The position numbers were made by a program, and so were the translations under genes. Source: Micrococcales bacterium UBA4448 (GTDB lineage: Bacteria; Actinomycetota; Actinomycetes; Actinomycetales; Microbacteriaceae). Taken from it: a stretch of DNA of 7,537 nucleotides. Positions within the stretch are counted from its first letter, which is position 1. Every line of letters begins with the position of its first letter. This document shows, piece by piece, positions 1 to 6,655 of the stretch. The stretch spans positions 1-7,537 of the forward strand of contig DGPE01000012.1 in the NCBI GenBank assembly GCA_002390305.1. Reading direction: 5' to 3'. The notes under the pieces are model-generated. The model did not search any database and was not told the origin of the DNA. It saw nothing but the letters and a program-made list of their open reading frames with translations.

Positions 1-669
1 CCCGAGTCTTAGCGCGCGACCGGTTACTATCGCGTCTTTTATTGACTCGATGCCACTGCCTTCGCCGGCATGGACGGTGCAGGGGAAAAGTTCGTCGGCT
101 AAATAGTCAAAAGCAGTCTTGTGGCGAGAGGGCAAGAAACCGTCCTCAGCACCGGCAATATCAAAACCCACAACGCCGTTATTTCGGTGCCTGACAGCTA
201 GTTCGGCAACCTCGAGTGCCCGGTCAGCATGACGCATGGCTGTAATTATCTGTCCGGTGCGGATGAACCCGCCGGATTCATTCACCTCTGCCATGCCGCG
301 CTCAAGTCCGTCTTGAACCGCCTCGACAACCTGGTCCATGTCTAGGCCTTGCCTGAGGTGCTGCTCGGGGGCATAACGATACTCTGCGTAGATTACATTT
401 TCTTCCGCCAGATCCATCACAGCCTCATAGGCCACTCTTTCGAGGCTGTCAGCGGTCTGCATGACGCCAACGGTGTGCTCAAAGGTTGAGAGGTAGCGTT
501 CAAGGGAACCGGAGTTTGCGTTCTCGGCAAACCAGCTGGCCAGATCTAGGGCGTTATTTCTCGGAAGCACATGTCCGTGTTGACCTGCAAGCTCAATAAT
601 TGTCTGAGGCCTCAGGCCACCGTCCAAGTGATCGTGCAGTGAAATTTTTGGTAGTGATGCGATGTCCAT
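1..669 (-). CDS. add: Adenosine deaminase, 3' end beyond the left edge (first 223 residues)
   Basis: Zinc-dependent hydrolase that converts (deoxy)adenosine to (deoxy)inosine and ammonia in the cytoplasm. The frame runs uninterrupted from the ATG at 669 to base 1, giving 223 residues; the family is usually about 330-370, so roughly the last third is missing. Visible motifs are LHDHLDGGLRP at 11-21, whose H12 and H14 are the expected metal ligands, GFDIAGAE near 168-175 (substrate-binding glycine region), and VHAGEG at 199-204 with metal ligand H200 and catalytic E203. The later SLNTDDP-type motif would lie off the window. The start is supported by AGGG at 674-677, four bases before the ATG and overlapping the deoA stop; only 6 bases separate the two genes, so they are probably cotranscribed. 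The HxDHLDGG variant looks actinobacterial to me, from memory. An adenine or other nucleoside deaminase of the same superfamily is less likely. Confidence 0.93.
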   Translation of the reverse strand, partial: MDIASLPKISLHDHLDGGLRPQTIIELAGQHGHVLPRNNALDLASWFAENANSGSLERYLSTFEHTVGVMQTADSLERVAYEAVMDLAEENVIYAEYRYAPEQHLRQGLDMDQVVEAVQDGLERGMAEVNESGGFIRTGQIITAMRHADRALEVAELAVRHRNNGVVGFDIAGAEDGFLPSRHKTAFDYLADELFPCTVHAGEGSGIESIKDAIVTGRALRLG

Positions 670-675
670 TTTTCC

Positions 676-1953
676 CTAACTAACTCTCCCAAGAATTAGT
701 TTACGCTCGGCAGGTTTTTGCTCTTGAATGCCGACAGCATTCTCGGCAAGGCCGATTGCGCGCTCAAACCGCTCAGGGGTCTCGGTGTAAAGGGTCATGA
801 TTGGATCGCCAGCATTGACCTTTTCACCAATCTGCACGTGCAGTTCAATTCCAGCACCAAACTGAACAGCGTCTTCCTTGCGCTCTCGGCCAGCACCTAG
901 CCTCCAAGAAGCAACACCAATGCCTAAGGCCTCAAGTTCTGAAACGTAGCCCGACTCACTTGCCCTGATGACGTGCCAATGCTCTGCTTTTGGAAGTGCA
1001 GCGTCTGGATCTCCACCCTGAGCCTTGATCATCTTGCGCCAAACATCAAGGGCCTTGCCGTTGGCAAGATTCTCTCGGGGATCAACGTCTGTCACACCTG
1101 CAAGGGTCAACATCTCGCGGGCTAACTCGACAGTTAGCTCAACAACATCTTCGGGTCCGCCACCTGACAGAACCTCGAGGGATTCTTCGACCTCCAGCGA
1201 GTTTCCGATCTTCTTGCCCAGAGGGGTGGACATGTCCGTTAGCAGTGCAGAGGTGTTGACTCCGGCATCTTTACCAAGTTGCACCAGCACCGTTGCCAGT
1301 TCATTTGCTCGGTCGAGAGTCTTCATGAAAGCACCCGAGCCCACCTTGACATCAAGAACGAGTGCAGAGGTCCCCTCTGCAATCTTCTTGCTCATAATCG
1401 AGGAGGCAATCAGCGGGATTGCCTCAACGGTGCCAGTTACGTCTCGAAGGGAATAGAGCTTCCTGTCTGCCGGGGCAAGCCCCTTGCCCGCTGCGCAAAT
1501 CACGGCCCCGACCTCCGCCAATTGACTGTAAAGCTCAGTGTTTGACATGCTGGCTTGCCAGCCCGGGATGGCTTCTAGCTTGTCCAGCGTTCCTCCGGTG
1601 TGACCTAGGCCTCTGCCACTGAGCTGAGGCACGGCAACACCATAAGAGGCCACCAAGGGAGCAAGAGGCAAGGTGATTTTGTCGCCGACACCACCCGTTG
1701 AGTGCTTGTCGGTGGTGGGGGCAGAAAGGCCCGAAAAATCAAGACGCTCACCAGATGCAATCATGGCCATGGTTAGGTCCTTGATTTCTTGACGGTTCAT
1801 GCCGTTGAGCAAGATCGCCATCGCCATTGCGGACATCTGCTCGTCGGCTACAACACCCGAGGTGTAGTTCTCGACCAACCAGTTAATCTCTTCGGTTTCT
1901 AGCGTTCCATGTTCACGCTTTTTAATGATTAGTTCTACCGCGCTAAAACTCAT
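676..1953 (-). CDS. deoA: Thymidine / pyrimidine-nucleoside phosphorylase
   Basis: Cytoplasmic phosphorolysis of thymidine, and possibly (deoxy)uridine, to the free base and (deoxy)ribose-1-phosphate. The 425-residue length matches the family (E. coli DeoA 440, Bacillus Pdp about 433). The family signature SGRGLGHTGGTLDKLE is at 112-127 and the phosphate-binding KHSTGGVGDK at 83-92. H84, R170, S185 and K189 line up, with an offset of one, with the pyrimidine-contacting His85, Arg171, Ser186 and Lys190 of E. coli DeoA. The helical N-terminal domain, glycine-rich central domain and C-terminal domain (about 345-425) are all present. The ATG at 1953 overlaps the cdd stop as ATGA; the nearest Shine-Dalgarno-like sequence (GGAAGAT) is rather far upstream, which suggests translation by coupling to cdd. 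Sequence alone does not decide between strict thymidine phosphorylase (deoA) and broad pyrimidine-nucleoside phosphorylase (pdp). The cdd neighbour, which makes uridine and deoxyuridine, fits either. Confidence 0.95.
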   Translation of the reverse strand: MSFSAVELIIKKREHGTLETEEINWLVENYTSGVVADEQMSAMAMAILLNGMNRQEIKDLTMAMIASGERLDFSGLSAPTTDKHSTGGVGDKITLPLAPLVASYGVAVPQLSGRGLGHTGGTLDKLEAIPGWQASMSNTELYSQLAEVGAVICAAGKGLAPADRKLYSLRDVTGTVEAIPLIASSIMSKKIAEGTSALVLDVKVGSGAFMKTLDRANELATVLVQLGKDAGVNTSALLTDMSTPLGKKIGNSLEVEESLEVLSGGGPEDVVELTVELAREMLTLAGVTDVDPRENLANGKALDVWRKMIKAQGGDPDAALPKAEHWHVIRASESGYVSELEALGIGVASWRLGAGRERKEDAVQFGAGIELHVQIGEKVNAGDPIMTLYTETPERFERAIGLAENAVGIQEQKPAERKLILGRVS

Positions 1954-2342
1954 TTGTTTTTTAGATCTTCCGGTCCAAAGGCATCTGGCAGTACCTCATT
2001 GATGGTCTTTATGCCAGAGATGGTCTGCAGAAGCATGCCTTCTGCAGAGTGTTCATACAAGAGCTGTCGGCAACGACCGCATGGCATGAGCGCTTCACCC
2101 TTACCGTCTACGCAGGCAAACGCCACAAGCTTTCCGCCACCGGTTCTAAACAGTTCGCTGACCAGCGAGCATTCTGCGCAGAGCCCTAATCCGTAGGAAG
2201 CATTCTCGACGTTGACGCCGGTGATGATTCGGCCATCATCACAAATCGCAGCCGCCGCAACTGGAAACTCCGAGTATGGGGAGTAGGAGTGCGGCAACAC
2301 ATCAATTGCCCGTTGAGTCAGAGCCTGCCAGTCGATCTGCAT
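1950..2342 (-). CDS. cdd: Cytidine deaminase, short homotetrameric type
   Basis: Hydrolytic deamination of cytidine and deoxycytidine to uridine and deoxyuridine. The product has 130 residues, typical of the small tetrameric class (B. subtilis Cdd 136). The substrate-binding NVENAS is at 44-49. CAEC at 55-58 supplies zinc ligand C55 and catalytic proton shuttle E57, and PCGRC at 87-91 supplies zinc ligands C88 and C91, so the active site is complete. Three cysteine ligands are the mark of this class rather than the His-Cys-Cys set of the E. coli dimer. The ATG at 2342 lies 2 bases after the permease 2 stop and is preceded by GAAGGG at 2349-2354. The stop overlaps the deoA start by 4 bases. 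Its position between transporter and phosphorylase means imported cytidine can be fed directly to DeoA as uridine. Confidence 0.96.
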   Translation of the reverse strand: MQIDWQALTQRAIDVLPHSYSPYSEFPVAAAAICDDGRIITGVNVENASYGLGLCAECSLVSELFRTGGGKLVAFACVDGKGEALMPCGRCRQLLYEHSAEGMLLQTISGIKTINEVLPDAFGPEDLKNK

Positions 2343-2344
2343 TC

Positions 2345-3598
2345 TTAGCCCTTCACATATGGGACAGCAAGAGCCTTTGGCGGCCTTGACTGACCAACAA
2401 AGCCAACAACAGCAATAATCGTGACCAGGTAGGGAACCATTGCTATGAAGTCAGTTGGCACGCCCGGACTAACCTGATTTGCCCAAATTCGCAAAATAAT
2501 CGAGAATCCAAATAGCAGTGCTGCTAATGCCGCGGAGATAGGGTGCCAGCGCCCCAGAATAACTACCGCAAGGGCTATGAAGCCGAGCCCTCCAGACATC
2601 TCACGACCGAACGCTCCAGCGTTACCAATCGTCAGCGCTGCACCACCCAAACCTGCCATTGAGCCACCTATTGTGACCCACCAGAACCTGGTCCTACCAA
2701 CATTGATTCCTACCGTGTCGGCGGCTAATGGCTGCTCTCCAACCGCTCTAGCACGAAGTCCCAGTCTGGTCTTGAACAGCACGAACCAGATAGTTGGCAC
2801 AATTAAAATAGCCAAGAAAACGGTAATCCTATTTTCAAAGAAAACAGGTCCGAGTATCGGAATGTCGCTGAGCACCGGAATCCTGATGATATCCAAGGTT
2901 CCAGGGAAGTTGACATTCTCAGCATCCTCTGTCAGCCACTGCTGATAGAGGAAGTTTGTAATTCCTATAACAAGAACATTCAGTACCACACCAACAATGA
3001 TCTGCTGGGCCAAGAACTTGATAGAGAACACAGCCAGCACCATCGATAGCAGAGCTGCTGCAACCATTGCGGAGAGGGTGCCAATCAAATAACTCTTGGT
3101 TATTGAAGAAACCACAGCTGCCATGAAGGCACCGGTGAGCAATTGACCCTCGATAGCGATGTTCGTTATTCCAACTCGCTCGCTCATAATGCCGGCCATT
3201 GCACCCAAAATAATTGGAACAGCCAGGACCAAAGCAGTGCCAATAATGAAGGCGATTGGTACCGTTCCTTCTGCTGCGAGCCAGCCAAGCAGCGCGGTTA
3301 TCCCAACCAAGCCATAGACGCTCGAGACCCAAACCGGTGTCTTTTGATTCTGCATCGACCGGTAAAGCGAGAACCCGCTAATTGCCAGCATCAGAACGCC
3401 CGAGATAATACCCAAAGTGCTGGAATCGATATCTAGAGCCGGGACCTGGATTACATCCTGCCTTCGCGAGATTTCAAACCCAACCATCCCTTCTCTGCCA
3501 AGAAAGCCCATAAAAACAATTGTCAAAAGCCCAATTGAGCCCATAACAATCGGAGATTTAAAACCAACCTTTACCTCAGTAGCCACGGTGTTGCTCAC
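2345..3598 (-). CDS. Nucleoside ABC transporter permease 2 (YufQ/NupQ-like, with N-terminal extension)
   Basis: Integral membrane subunit of the importer, in the branched-chain-amino-acid/simple-sugar permease superfamily. The conserved core starts near residue 116: GAMAGIMSERVGITNIAIEG (132-151) and GLRARAVGEQPLAADTVGIN (280-299) are hallmark stretches, the second probably lying in the cytoplasmic loop that contacts the ATPase. Multiple hydrophobic segments follow (about 116-132, 155-190, 199-216, 258-275, 306-325, 337-367, 386-402). The protein has 417 residues; short homologues such as YufQ are about 320, the difference being about 100 N-terminal residues with three hydrophobic segments (about 16-32, 61-78, 91-110). 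The start is GTG at 3598, read as GTGA across the permease 1 stop; a strong AAAGGAGGT at 3604-3612 with a 5-base spacer fixes it. It most likely forms a heterodimer with permease 1. Confidence 0.93.
   Translation of the reverse strand: MSNTVATEVKVGFKSPIVMGSIGLLTIVFMGFLGREGMVGFEISRRQDVIQVPALDIDSSTLGIISGVLMLAISGFSLYRSMQNQKTPVWVSSVYGLVGITALLGWLAAEGTVPIAFIIGTALVLAVPIILGAMAGIMSERVGITNIAIEGQLLTGAFMAAVVSSITKSYLIGTLSAMVAAALLSMVLAVFSIKFLAQQIIVGVVLNVLVIGITNFLYQQWLTEDAENVNFPGTLDIIRIPVLSDIPILGPVFFENRITVFLAILIVPTIWFVLFKTRLGLRARAVGEQPLAADTVGINVGRTRFWWVTIGGSMAGLGGAALTIGNAGAFGREMSGGLGFIALAVVILGRWHPISAALAALLFGFSIILRIWANQVSPGVPTDFIAMVPYLVTIIAVVGFVGQSRPPKALAVPYVKG
2349..2354 (-). promoter_or_regulatory. Shine-Dalgarno for cdd
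   Basis: GAAGGG on the minus strand, 6 bases before the cdd ATG at 2342, overlapping the last codons of permease 2. It supports the start chosen for cdd. Confidence 0.6.
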
Positions 3599-4827
3599 TT
3601 GGCACCTCCTTTGACAAAGATGCGTCTTCGCATCTCACCCAGGGCATTGGTGGTTTGAGGTTTCGGTAGCCTGAAAATCGCTCGAATTAGCGGTGGTGCA
3701 GCGATGAAGAGCACGATTGCTCCCTGCACGATTCCAAGCACCTCAGGTGACACACCAATAACCTGCATTGAAGGAGAGCCAGCCTTGAATGCCCCAAACA
3801 GCAGGCCGGCTAGCAAAATACCCGGCCCAGACGAACCACCGAGGAGTGCCACTGTGATCGCATCAAATCCGATGTTCGCATGCGCTGAAGGCGTTACTCC
3901 AACTGCGACACCCAGCGATTGATTCGCTGCTGCTACGCCAACAAATCCGGCCGAAAGCGCCATTGCAAGAATATAGGTTTTCTCGACGTTGATTCCGGCC
4001 GCGCGAGCTGCATCAGGGTTGAATCCGACCATGCGTAAGCGGAAACCGATTGTGCTTCTTTCCATCAGCCACCAGAAAACTACAACCGCAATTAGCGCAA
4101 AGATTAGACCCCAGTGCAATGAATAACTATCTCCAAGCAGCCTCGGAAACATCGCGCTCTCGGCAGCTGCATCAGCCTTTGGGTTCCCGGAAGCGCGAGT
4201 TTCCTGCAGTAGAGCTGGGTCCCGCATTAAGAAAGTAAAGAAATAAAGAGCAATGTAGTTCATCATGATTGTAAGAATCACTTCGTGTGCTCCGGTTCTT
4301 GCCTTCAAGAAACCAACCAGGGCCCCCAATAGTGCCGCGCCAATGATTCCGGCGATGAGAGCCACAAACATGTGAAGCACAAATGGAAGCTCCAGTCTGG
4401 TAGCAACGTAGGTTGCAAAAATCATTCCAAATATCAGCTGCCCGGTTCCACCGATGTTAAATAGTCCTACTCGGAAGGTAAGGCCGATACCTAGGCCGGC
4501 AGCAATTAGTGGTGCACCGAGGCGCAGGGTTTCAGTGATAGGCCTTACGGCTTTCTCAAAAGTGTCGGCATCAAAGTTGTAAATTGAGCCCTTGAATAGC
4601 GCTCCGTATCCATCACCGACAACCGCGGCGGCTGCCCCAAACGCGTCGCCGGGTCTTGCAAATATATAAGCCAGCGACTCTACAAACTCTTTATTGGAGC
4701 CAATCATGAAAATCGCACCCACGATAAATCCCAGCACAATTGCTATTACAGTGCGAATAAACCCACCGGATAAAATCTCCCGCATTACCTGCGACATGAC
4801 ATTGTCGGTTCTATTTACATCGCTCAT
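3595..4827 (-). CDS. Nucleoside ABC transporter permease 1 (YufP/NupP-like)
   Basis: Partner membrane subunit of the importer; 410 residues. FRVGLFNIGGTGQ at 118-130 corresponds to the FNIGxEGQ motif of this permease family, with a threonine where glutamate is common. EVILTIMMNYIALY at 182-195 and MVGFNPDAARAAGIN at 266-280 (cytoplasmic ATPase-contact loop) are also characteristic, as is GFDAITVALLG at 320-330. Hydrophobic segments are at about 23-43, 103-120, 128-143, 147-173, 184-200, 238-255, 285-303, 322-347 and 363-382; an extracytoplasmic loop probably covers about 44-100. The ATG at 4827 overlaps the ATPase stop (ATGA) and is preceded by GGAG at 4835-4838 with a 7-base spacer. A later in-frame ATG at residue 11 is possible but less well placed. 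The pairing with YufP rather than YufQ rests on motif recall and gene order. Confidence 0.93.
   Translation of the reverse strand: MSDVNRTDNVMSQVMREILSGGFIRTVIAIVLGFIVGAIFMIGSNKEFVESLAYIFARPGDAFGAAAAVVGDGYGALFKGSIYNFDADTFEKAVRPITETLRLGAPLIAAGLGIGLTFRVGLFNIGGTGQLIFGMIFATYVATRLELPFVLHMFVALIAGIIGAALLGALVGFLKARTGAHEVILTIMMNYIALYFFTFLMRDPALLQETRASGNPKADAAAESAMFPRLLGDSYSLHWGLIFALIAVVVFWWLMERSTIGFRLRMVGFNPDAARAAGINVEKTYILAMALSAGFVGVAAANQSLGVAVGVTPSAHANIGFDAITVALLGGSSGPGILLAGLLFGAFKAGSPSMQVIGVSPEVLGIVQGAIVLFIAAPPLIRAIFRLPKPQTTNALGEMRRRIFVKGGAK
3604..3612 (-). promoter_or_regulatory. Strong Shine-Dalgarno for permease 2 (decides a GTG start)
   Basis: The minus strand reads AAAGGAGGT, a near-perfect anti-16S match, with a 5-base spacer (GCCAA) before GTG at 3598. 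It lies inside the last codons of permease 1. It is the best ribosome-binding site in the cluster and justifies the non-ATG start. Confidence 0.85.
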
Positions 4828-6338
4828 AAGGTCACTCCAGCCATTAGCTTTCCCAGATCTTCTCTAGAAGTGGATGGATCTACAACCCCAACTATTTTTC
4901 CCCGATACATCACTGCAATTCGATCCGCAAGTGCGAGCACTTCGTCTAGTTCGGTTGAAATCAAGATCACAGCCTTTCCAGAATCGCGCTCTGCAATGAT
5001 GCGCTCGTGAATAAACTCGATTGACCCAACATCCACACCCCGGGTGGGCTGGGAGGCAATGAGCAAATTTATTTTCCTTGACAGTTCGCGCGCTACAACA
5101 ACCTTCTGTTGATTACCTCCAGAGAGTTTGTGAGCGGGTGTCTCGGCAGATGGTGTTCTGACATCGAATTCTTGAATCACTTCATTTGCTATCTGTTTGC
5201 GAGCTGCGAAATTAATGTTTAGGCCCTTTGTAAAACGAGATTTGTATGACGAGTTCAGCATCAAGTTTTCCGCCACTGTGAACTCAGAAACTAGTCCGTC
5301 AGTTTTCCGGTCTTCTGGAATGAACCCCATCCCACTTTCCAGGGACTGCCTGACCGACGCATTGGTTATTTCCTTGCCACTCAGGCTGGACTTTCCCTCT
5401 TTACCCAGTGGCTTACGAAGCCCCAGCAAAAACTCGGCCAATTCTGTTTGGCCGTTGCCTTGCACTCCAGCCAGTGCGAGAATCTCACCCTCGTGCACCT
5501 CGAAGCTCACGTCGTTGACTGCTTTTTGGAATCGGTCATCCAGTACGCTGACGTTCTCGACCGTTAGAACCACCTTGCCCAAAGTGGCAGGCTCCTTATT
5601 AACGGTCAGCATGACCTCGCGGCCGACCATCAAGGAGGCCAACTCTGATGTCGAAGCCTCCGGCTTCGCCGTTCCCACGACTTTTCCAAGGCGGATGACC
5701 GTGATTCTGTCGGCAACCGCCTTTACCTCGCGCAGCTTGTGAGTGATGAACACGATTGAGGTTCCACTTTTTGCTAGTTCCCTCATGATCTCCATGAGCT
5801 CATCGGTTTCCTGCGGTGTCAAAACTGCTGTCGGTTCATCCAATACCAAAACCTTGGCATCTCTGGACAGCGCCTTAATAATTTCTACCCGCTGTTGGAC
5901 GCCAACTGGAAGATCTTCAATGAGGGCATCTGGATCAACATTGAACCCGAAGCGCTCAGAGATTTCAATGACATTTTTTCTGGCTGTTGCTAGGTCTATT
6001 ACTCCCAAGGCCTTAGTCGGCTCATGACCAAGAGCCACATTCTCGGCAACTGTGAAAACTGGTATCAACATGAAGTGCTGGTGCACCATGCCAATGCCAG
6101 CTTCGATCGCCTTTTGCGACGAGTTGAACTCCAGCGGCTCACCGAACACGTTAATGGAGCCTTCGTCTGGTACGTAAAAGCCGTACAGGATCGACATGAG
6201 CGTTGATTTACCCGCGCCATTTTCACCGACGATCCCGTGGATCGTGCCAGCTTCGACCGCGAGGTCGATGTCTTTATTGGCCTGAACGGGTCCAAAGGAT
6301 TTGGAAATGCCGTTTAGTTCGATAGCAAAATTTGTCAT
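4824..6338 (-). CDS. Nucleoside ABC transporter ATP-binding protein with two nucleotide-binding domains (YufO/NupO-like)
   Basis: Cytoplasmic ATPase that powers the importer; RbsA-like tandem architecture, 504 residues from the chosen start. Domain 1 is intact: Walker A GENGAGKST 38-46, Q-loop Q87, signature LPVGVQQR 143-150, Walker B VLVLDEPT 163-170 (D167, catalytic E168), H-loop H200. Domain 2 has the usual degenerate sites of this family: GVQGNGQTEL 291-300 lacks the GK(S/T) of Walker A, the Walker B region reads LLIASQPTRG 425-434 without DE, and STELDE 461-466 replaces the H-loop histidine, while its signature LSGGNQQK 405-412 is intact. ATP hydrolysis is therefore expected at one composite site. 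The ATG at 6338 is chosen because homology begins about 6 residues later; an in-frame TTG at 6392 would add 18 residues with no family match. The Shine-Dalgarno before 6338 is weak. Confidence 0.94.
   Translation of the reverse strand: MTNFAIELNGISKSFGPVQANKDIDLAVEAGTIHGIVGENGAGKSTLMSILYGFYVPDEGSINVFGEPLEFNSSQKAIEAGIGMVHQHFMLIPVFTVAENVALGHEPTKALGVIDLATARKNVIEISERFGFNVDPDALIEDLPVGVQQRVEIIKALSRDAKVLVLDEPTAVLTPQETDELMEIMRELAKSGTSIVFITHKLREVKAVADRITVIRLGKVVGTAKPEASTSELASLMVGREVMLTVNKEPATLGKVVLTVENVSVLDDRFQKAVNDVSFEVHEGEILALAGVQGNGQTELAEFLLGLRKPLGKEGKSSLSGKEITNASVRQSLESGMGFIPEDRKTDGLVSEFTVAENLMLNSSYKSRFTKGLNINFAARKQIANEVIQEFDVRTPSAETPAHKLSGGNQQKVVVARELSRKINLLIASQPTRGVDVGSIEFIHERIIAERDSGKAVILISTELDEVLALADRIAVMYRGKIVGVVDPSTSREDLGKLMAGVTL
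4835..4838 (-). promoter_or_regulatory. Shine-Dalgarno for permease 1
   Basis: GGAG on the minus strand, 7 bases before the ATG at 4827 and inside the ATPase 3' end. It favours the first ATG over the in-frame ATG at codon 11. Confidence 0.6.
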
Positions 6339-6489
6339 GCGTCTATTTAGCTCAAAATAGCCTGCGCCGGGTAGGGGATAACCCACCCGCAAGCGCTAAG
6401 AATGGTGCAATAGCTTGTCTACGAACCTTTGCGCTGAAAAGCACAAAATGCAGAAACAGCTAAATCGACAGGGATTGAGAGAAAAACGC

Positions 6490-6532
6490 CACCAGAAGTG
6501 CGTTCTTTGGTGAAAGCCCTCAAGGCTTTACC
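6490..6532 (-). promoter_or_regulatory. Two overlapping hairpins in the ATPase leader, possible attenuator
   Basis: On the minus strand the first hairpin (6532 to 6509) pairs GGTAAAGCC with GGCTTTCACC, with one bulged C and a 5-base loop. The second (6512 to 6490) pairs CACCA with TGGTG and GAA with TTC around loop CGCAC, with a 2-base bulge, and is followed by GCG and TTTTT (6482-6486). The CACC at 6509-6512 is needed by both, so full folding of one excludes the other, as in terminator/antiterminator leaders. The pairing is seen in sequence; any switching function is inference, and the second stem is weak. I recognise no known purine or nucleoside riboswitch here. Confidence 0.3.
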
Positions 6533-6564
6533 CCTTTTTAGAAAGTTCTGCGTCTTCCTTCCTG

Positions 6565-6601
6565 AAAATAAAATGCCGCCACTCAGCTGAGTGGCGGCAT
6601 T
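6565..6601 (-). terminator. Intrinsic terminator / attenuator between BMP gene and ATPase gene
   Basis: Bases 6572-6601 are a perfect 30-bp palindrome centred on CAGCTG. In RNA from the minus strand it would fold as a 13-bp stem (AATGCCGCCACTC and its complement) with a 4-base loop, and is followed directly by TTTTATTTTC (6573 down to 6564, the first two T also closing the stem). It lies 54 bases after the BMP stop. The plus-strand side has no T-run, so it works in the direction of the BMP gene only. Seen in sequence; the inferred role is partial termination, so that binding-protein mRNA exceeds transporter mRNA. A protein-binding operator is an alternative for a palindrome this exact. Confidence 0.85.
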
Positions 6602-6626
6602 CATGGTACTTCAGTAAGGTGAGGTT

Positions 6627-6644
6627 CAGGCCGTTTCCAGCCTG
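6627..6644 (-). other. GAAA-tetraloop hairpin in the BMP 3' untranslated region
   Basis: The minus strand reads CAGGCTGGAAACGGCCTG: a 7-bp stem (six Watson-Crick pairs and one T-G wobble) closed by a GAAA loop of the stable GNRA class. It begins 12 bases after the BMP stop and is not followed by T's, so it is not a terminator itself. It could stabilise or mark the 3' end of the short BMP transcript, or it could be chance. Confidence 0.4.
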
Positions 6645-6655
6645 TTCCAAGCGTC

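Larger units (their letters stand above)
6339..6655 (-). other. 317-base non-coding interval between BMP and ATPase genes
   Basis: This is the only sizeable gene-free stretch in the window. From the BMP side it holds the GAAA hairpin, the terminator palindrome, the overlapping hairpin pair, and near the ATPase start a small imperfect inverted repeat (6369-6388). I see no convincing minus-strand -35/-10 pair with normal spacing, so ATPase-to-add expression may depend on readthrough past the terminator, or on a promoter I cannot recognise by eye. The 61-codon frame across it begins inside the terminator stem and has no family resemblance. Confidence 0.7.

Noticed and set aside
1025..1456. 143-codon plus-strand frame opposite deoA
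   Set aside because: Antisense to conserved DeoA sequence, low-complexity Ser/Thr/Arg composition, no initiation signal.
2919..3332. 137-codon minus-strand frame inside permease 2
   Set aside because: It is out of frame with permease 2, whose motifs are continuous; its Trp/Cys/Arg-rich product with no family resemblance marks a shifted-frame shadow, not a frameshifted gene.
5197..5742. 181-codon plus-strand frame opposite the ATPase gene
   Set aside because: It lies wholly antisense to a strongly conserved ABC domain, and its Ser/Thr/Pro-rich product is typical of an antisense shadow.
6509..6532. Plus-strand terminator (hairpin followed by CCCC and TTTTT)
   Set aside because: No plus-strand gene lies upstream within range, so a plus-strand terminator has nothing to serve; the hairpin is listed in the minus-strand leader instead.
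6393..6571. Separate promoter for the ATPase-to-add genes
   Set aside because: Candidates such as TTGTGC or TTGCAC upstream and TATTTT downstream do not pair at 16-18 base spacing with good hexamers. A promoter is not excluded, only not supported.
6419..6604. 61-codon minus-strand frame between BMP and ATPase genes
   Set aside because: Its start codon abuts the terminator palindrome and its first codons are the stem itself; no Shine-Dalgarno and no recognisable family. Non-coding leader is the simpler reading.
6339..6655. Purine or other known riboswitch, CRISPR array, tRNA or mobile-element ends
   Set aside because: None of the conserved cores, repeats or terminal inverted repeats with target duplications could be seen; the repeats present are simple hairpins.
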